From DASUGM01 sp036274055 (GTDB lineage Bacteria > Acidobacteriota > Vicinamibacteria > Vicinamibacterales > SCN-69-37): 6,589 bases of DNA. The position numbers and the translations under genes are program-made. Below the pieces are notes generated by a model, which saw only the letters and a program-made list of their open reading frames with translations, was not told the origin of the DNA and searched no databases. The stretch is taken from assembly GCA_036274055.1 (NCBI GenBank), contig DASUGM010000190.1, forward strand, positions 1-6,589. Direction: 5' to 3'. This document shows positions 5,897 to 6,589 of the stretch, piece after piece. Position 1 is the first letter of the stretch; each line of letters opens with the position of its first letter.

Positions 5897-6589
5897 CTAC
5901 CGCCGAATCCACACCACCATTTCCCCGCGACCCCGGTTAGCCCAAGCAAAGTAAGGAATGGCCGTGATGGTCCGCGCCGGCGCCTCGCCCGAGGCCGCGA
6001 GCGTCGCCGTGAGCGTCGTCACCCCGCCGAGCAGGTCCTTGCGCTCGACCGGCGTGAACTGTGTGGCGAGCGGCGCGACGATGTCGAGGACCTTGCCGTC
6101 GTTGTCGGCGCCTTCGAGGGCGTAGACGAGCGGGCCGCGCTGGATCGCGGCCTTGCCGGCGTTTTCTCTAATCCCATCGTTGGGCAGGACGCGACGGACC
6201 GGCATTGGCAGATTCAGGCGCACTTCCATGAAGTTCGTCTTGCCGCCTGTGCCAGGCTGCAGCGTCATCGGTAGGTCGGCCCAACCGGGGCGCGGGCTCG
6301 GGCGAACCGCATCGAAGATCGACAACACCGGTTCCGCACCGACGGCGGGCGGAAACGTGTAGAGGTCCGTGCCGATCGGCGTTTGACCCGTCGTCCAGAT
6401 CGGCACCCGCACACGCAATTGCAGCTTGGTCGCACGATCAGCCGACGCGCGAATCCGCACCCGTCCATCCCACGGATAGTTCGACGTCTGCGTGATCGTC
6501 ACGTTCGCGTCGCCGATCTTCAACTTCGCTTCGGAGTTGATGAACAGGTTGACGAACACCTCATTGCCGCGCTGCGCGTAGATCAGTTC
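5897..6589 (-). CDS. Glycoside hydrolase family 127 (DUF1680) protein, beta-L-arabinofuranosidase-like, C-terminal part
   Basis: The frame is open to the right edge, so 230 C-terminal residues of a protein usually about 600-680 residues long are visible. The GTG at 6559 is internal, since family sequence (LIYAQRGNEVFVNLF) runs through it. Characteristic stretches, numbered from the edge, are YPWDGRVRI (38-46), AIQRGPLVYALEGADN (148-163) and the ending AIPYFAWANRGRGEM (210-224). This part corresponds to the C-terminal beta-sandwich domains. The catalytic (alpha/alpha)6 barrel with the active-site Cys and Glu of characterised GH127 enzymes is outside the window, so activity cannot be judged. 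Known members remove beta-L-arabinofuranose or related sugars from plant glycans; substrate and export signal are not visible. The TAG stop is at 5897-5899. The gene points the same way as padR-ADOP but is separated from it by 238 bp holding a large inverted repeat. Confidence 0.92.
   Translation of the reverse strand, partial: ELIYAQRGNEVFVNLFINSEAKLKIGDANVTITQTSNYPWDGRVRIRASADRATKLQLRVRVPIWTTGQTPIGTDLYTFPPAVGAEPVLSIFDAVRPSPRPGWADLPMTLQPGTGGKTNFMEVRLNLPMPVRRVLPNDGIRENAGKAAIQRGPLVYALEGADNDGKVLDIVAPLATQFTPVERKDLLGGVTTLTATLAASGEAPARTITAIPYFAWANRGRGEMVVWIRR

Noticed and set aside
5612..6274. A 220-codon + strand frame across the padR start, the GC-rich repeat and the GH127 gene
   Set aside because: It runs antisense to two well-supported genes and through the octamer repeat; its translation has no domain.

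Overview
The window looks like a piece of a very GC-rich Acidobacteriota chromosome, perhaps Vicinamibacteria-like. The strongest indication is a PadR-type repressor directly followed by a MacB/FtsX-type permease with an N-terminal prefix domain and no ATPase. This pairing (the acidobacterial PadR and 'ADOP' families) is greatly expanded in that phylum. A membrane-anchored Pkn-type kinase and a GH127/DUF1680 glycosidase also fit. The assignment is inferred from gene content only; no marker gene is present.

Left part (1-2361, + strand): the 3' part of a Ser/Thr protein kinase ending in a four-helix membrane domain, then a CDP-alcohol phosphatidyltransferase, then a GtrA-family membrane protein. 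The first gap is 46 bp without a visible terminator, and the last two genes overlap by 4 bp (ATGA). They probably form one operon concerned with the membrane or a lipid-linked sugar or headgroup.

Middle (2362-2618): the gap between two convergent genes is almost wholly filled by an imperfect inverted-repeat element of about 260 bp (2358-2617), less GC-rich than its surroundings. It resembles a MITE-like, non-autonomous repeat and would fold into a long hairpin if transcribed. Its ends abut or overlap the stop codons of both flanking genes.

Right part (2619-5658, - strand): padR and the 898-residue ADOP-type permease form a tight two-gene unit with a 4-nt gap; the permease's Shine-Dalgarno lies inside the end of padR. 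A CTACCT-N6-AGGTAG inverted repeat just upstream of padR, touching its Shine-Dalgarno, is a good candidate autoregulatory operator.

Far right (5659-6589): a second, unrelated inverted repeat (5718-5885), built from GGTGCGCC-like octamers, lies between padR and the 3' end of a GH127 glycosidase gene on the - strand. That gene is cut by the window edge.

The genes belong to known families, and I see no clearly new multi-gene system. The least explained parts are the two long inverted repeats and the kinase/lipid/GtrA grouping.
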